Source: Actinomycetes bacterium
GTDB lineage: Bacteria > Actinomycetota > Actinomycetes > Actinomycetales > Microbacteriaceae
Direction: 5' to 3'
Assembly: GCA_029777095.1 (NCBI GenBank)
Contig: JAKOTS010000065.1
Span: forward strand, 1-57,367
Length of the DNA: 57,367 bases
This document shows positions 55,943-57,367 of this stretch, piece by piece; position 1 is the stretch's first letter, and every line of letters starts with the position of its first letter. The notes under the pieces are model-generated. The model was not told where the DNA came from and ran no database searches. It saw only the letters and a program-made list of their open reading frames with translations. The position numbers were made by a program, and so were the translations under genes.

Positions 55943-56700
55943 CCAATGACGGTACCCGCACCTCCGCGCAGCCTCCCCGGGCACTCGCCCAGCCCTCGGA
56001 CGAAGACACCGACCTCGTCGCTGCCACAGTCATCCTCGCGCGCGACAGCGCGAACGGCCCGGAGGTGTTGCTGATCGAACGACCCAACCGCGGCAGCTTC
56101 GCCGGCGCCTGGGTCTTTCCTGGCGGCAAGCTCGACCCCGAAGACGCGGACGGCTTCGATGGCGAGCCCACCGAGGTTGAGGTCGCGCGCCGCGCCGGCG
56201 TGCGCGAAGCGTGGGAAGAGACCGGACTCGTCACGAACGAAGGTGACTACGTCACGTTCTCGTGCTGGGTCCCGCCCGCAATGATCGCCCACCGCCGCAT
56301 TCGCACCTGGTTCTTCGTCGCGCCCGCACCCGAGGGTGAGCTGGTGCTCTCTGAGGCCGAAGCAGTTGACGCCCGCTGGATTCGCCCCGAAGACGCGATC
56401 GACCTGCACACAAAAGACGAGTTCTCGCTCTTCCCGCCGACCTGGGTCACGCTCGCCGACCTGACCGGCTTCGCAGACGCCGCGGCCATGATCGCCGCCT
56501 CACGCGCAAGTGAGCCGCGCCAGTTCAAGAGCCGCTCGCTCAGCGCGCAGAAGGCGCTGCTGTGGGAGGGTGACGGTGCATATGAGACGGCTCTGGATGC
56601 CACGCCCCGGCCCGACAGCGAAACCACCGACCGCAACCGGCTCGACATGAGCGTCACGCCGTGGGTGTTGCAGCGCGTGGGTGCAAGCGCGCGGGCCTAG
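55939..56700 (+). CDS. NUDIX hydrolase, NUDT19-like
   Basis: 253 aa. The NUDIX box is interrupted as in the NUDT7/NUDT19 group: VFPGGKLDPEDADGF, a short insert, then RRAGVREAWEETGL with the REXXEEXG helix. The opening ATVILARD and LIERPNRGSFAGAWVFPGGK are also characteristic. Members hydrolyse coenzyme A or acyl-CoA derivatives. The gene overlaps the MFS stop by four bases, so it is coupled, although a TAAGCT hexamer just upstream could give an independent leaderless message. It is convergent with metX. Confidence 0.9.
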   Translation: MTNDGTRTSAQPPRALAQPSDEDTDLVAATVILARDSANGPEVLLIERPNRGSFAGAWVFPGGKLDPEDADGFDGEPTEVEVARRAGVREAWEETGLVTNEGDYVTFSCWVPPAMIAHRRIRTWFFVAPAPEGELVLSEAEAVDARWIRPEDAIDLHTKDEFSLFPPTWVTLADLTGFADAAAMIAASRASEPRQFKSRSLSAQKALLWEGDGAYETALDATPRPDSETTDRNRLDMSVTPWVLQRVGASARA

Positions 56701-56735
56701 CCCGCGGCATCCCGCCTCTTCGGCGAACAGCCGCC

Positions 56736-57367
56736 TTATTCGGCGAGCAGCCGCTCGAGGTGCGCGGCCACTTCGGGAATCTCAATCAAGAACCCGTCGT
56801 GGCCGAAATCGCTCGTAATTACGGCCGCGCGGTCGCCATCGAGCGTGTTGCGGATGCCTCGTGCAATCTGGTGCTGCCCGTCAACCGGGAACAGCCGGTC
56901 GCTGTCGATCCCGAGCACGAGCGTGCGCGCGGTGACGCGAGCGAGCGCGTCTTCGATGCCACCGCGATCGCGCCCGATGTCGTGCGAGTTCATCGCATTG
57001 ACGAGGCAGATGTAGGAGTTGGCGTCGAACCTGCGGGTGAACCGGTTGCCGTGAAAGTCGAGGTAGGACTCAACCGCGAAGCGGCCGCCGTGACCGACCG
57101 GGCTGATGCCTGACTGCCACGAGCGGCGGAAGCGGTCGTTCAGCTCTGCCGGGCTTCGGTAATTGAGAAGCGCCATGCGCCTGGCGAGCGCAAGCCCGCG
57201 GTGCGGGCCATCGCCGTCACCGGCGTCGTAATACTCGCCACCCTGAAAACGCGGGTCGATGAGGATCGCCTCAAGCTGCACTGAGTTGAGTGCAATCTGG
57301 TCGGCGGTGTTGCTTGGGGGCGCCGAGATGATTGCGGCACGGGCGACGCGCTCGGGGTGTGTGACGG
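56736..57367 (-). CDS. metX: Homoserine O-acetyltransferase, C-terminal part (window edge)
   Basis: The frame is open to the right edge, so only about 209 C-terminal residues are seen. Reading in from the edge: VTHPERVARAAIISAPP, then STADQIALNSVQLEAI-like (NTADQIALNSVQLEAILIDP), then FDANSYICLVNAMNSHDIGR and the catalytic Asp and His regions (LGIDSDRLFPVDGQ, FGHDGFLIE). This is an alpha/beta hydrolase-fold MetX, which acetylates homoserine from acetyl-CoA, the step before MetY. It is convergent with the NUDIX gene. The usual partner metY may lie off-window upstream; another metY is at 18625-20007. Confidence 0.92.
   Translation of the reverse strand, partial: VTHPERVARAAIISAPPSNTADQIALNSVQLEAILIDPRFQGGEYYDAGDGDGPHRGLALARRMALLNYRSPAELNDRFRRSWQSGISPVGHGGRFAVESYLDFHGNRFTRRFDANSYICLVNAMNSHDIGRDRGGIEDALARVTARTLVLGIDSDRLFPVDGQHQIARGIRNTLDGDRAAVITSDFGHDGFLIEIPEVAAHLERLLAE

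Overview
The window is 57 kb of gene-dense, high-GC DNA from an actinobacterium, most likely a member of the Microbacteriaceae. That placement is inferred from the gene set: a fused Kgd-type 2-oxoglutarate dehydrogenase, WhiB1, a SigR/RsrA pair, an Rv3235-family protein, GuaB1, a PdtaS-type kinase, and secA without a C-terminal zinc motif. Many genes start with GTG. I see no tRNA, rRNA, CRISPR array, insertion sequence or prophage. It reads as ordinary chromosome.

Layout. 1-11 kb: a membrane GDPD phosphodiesterase, an MpaB-like oxygenase, a cysteine-rich ArsR-like regulator divergent from flavohemoglobin (hmp), an aldo/keto reductase behind a large hairpin, three small stress-type proteins, an M20 amidohydrolase, a CueP lipoprotein, ung and an SDR. 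11-20 kb: a VWA/MoxR pair, then metY and a complete five-gene peptide-type ABC transporter with every junction overlapping. 20-27 kb: an alpha/beta hydrolase, an AhpD-like protein, a tyrosine phosphatase, a ComF-type transferase, hpf, an epoxide hydrolase, a long helical protein lacking its usual TPM domain, and a PadR regulator. 27-38 kb: secA, an aminotransferase, an Rv3235-family gene, small unknowns, a helix-turn-helix gene broken by an in-frame amber codon, an SAF/CpaE-like pair, pdtaS and whiB1. 38-49 kb: bcp, rsgA-aroA, sigR-rsrA, an Eis-like acetyltransferase, kgd and guaB1. 49-57 kb: two CNNM/CorC membrane proteins, nnrD, a GT-C-like membrane protein, a thiamine-binding protein, an MFS transporter, a NUDIX hydrolase, and metX running off the right edge.

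How the genes may work together. Several genes deal with redox or nitrosative stress: hmp with its Fe-S-type regulator, WhiB1, SigR/RsrA with a visible autoregulatory promoter, Bcp and the AhpD-like protein. MetY and MetX are consecutive steps of direct-sulfhydrylation methionine synthesis. The transporter fused to metY by gene overlap probably imports a sulfur or nitrogen nutrient.

Across the window many starts follow one pattern: a TAnnnT hexamer six or seven bases before an ATG or GTG, with no separate Shine-Dalgarno site. This points to widespread leaderless transcription. The items most worth a second look are the amber-interrupted HTH gene, the regulator-hmp intergenic region, the SD-sequestering dyad before the aldo/keto reductase, the SigR promoter nested over the aroA start, and the metY-transporter operon. 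No gap between genes exceeds 300 bases. I did not find a clearly novel multi-gene system.
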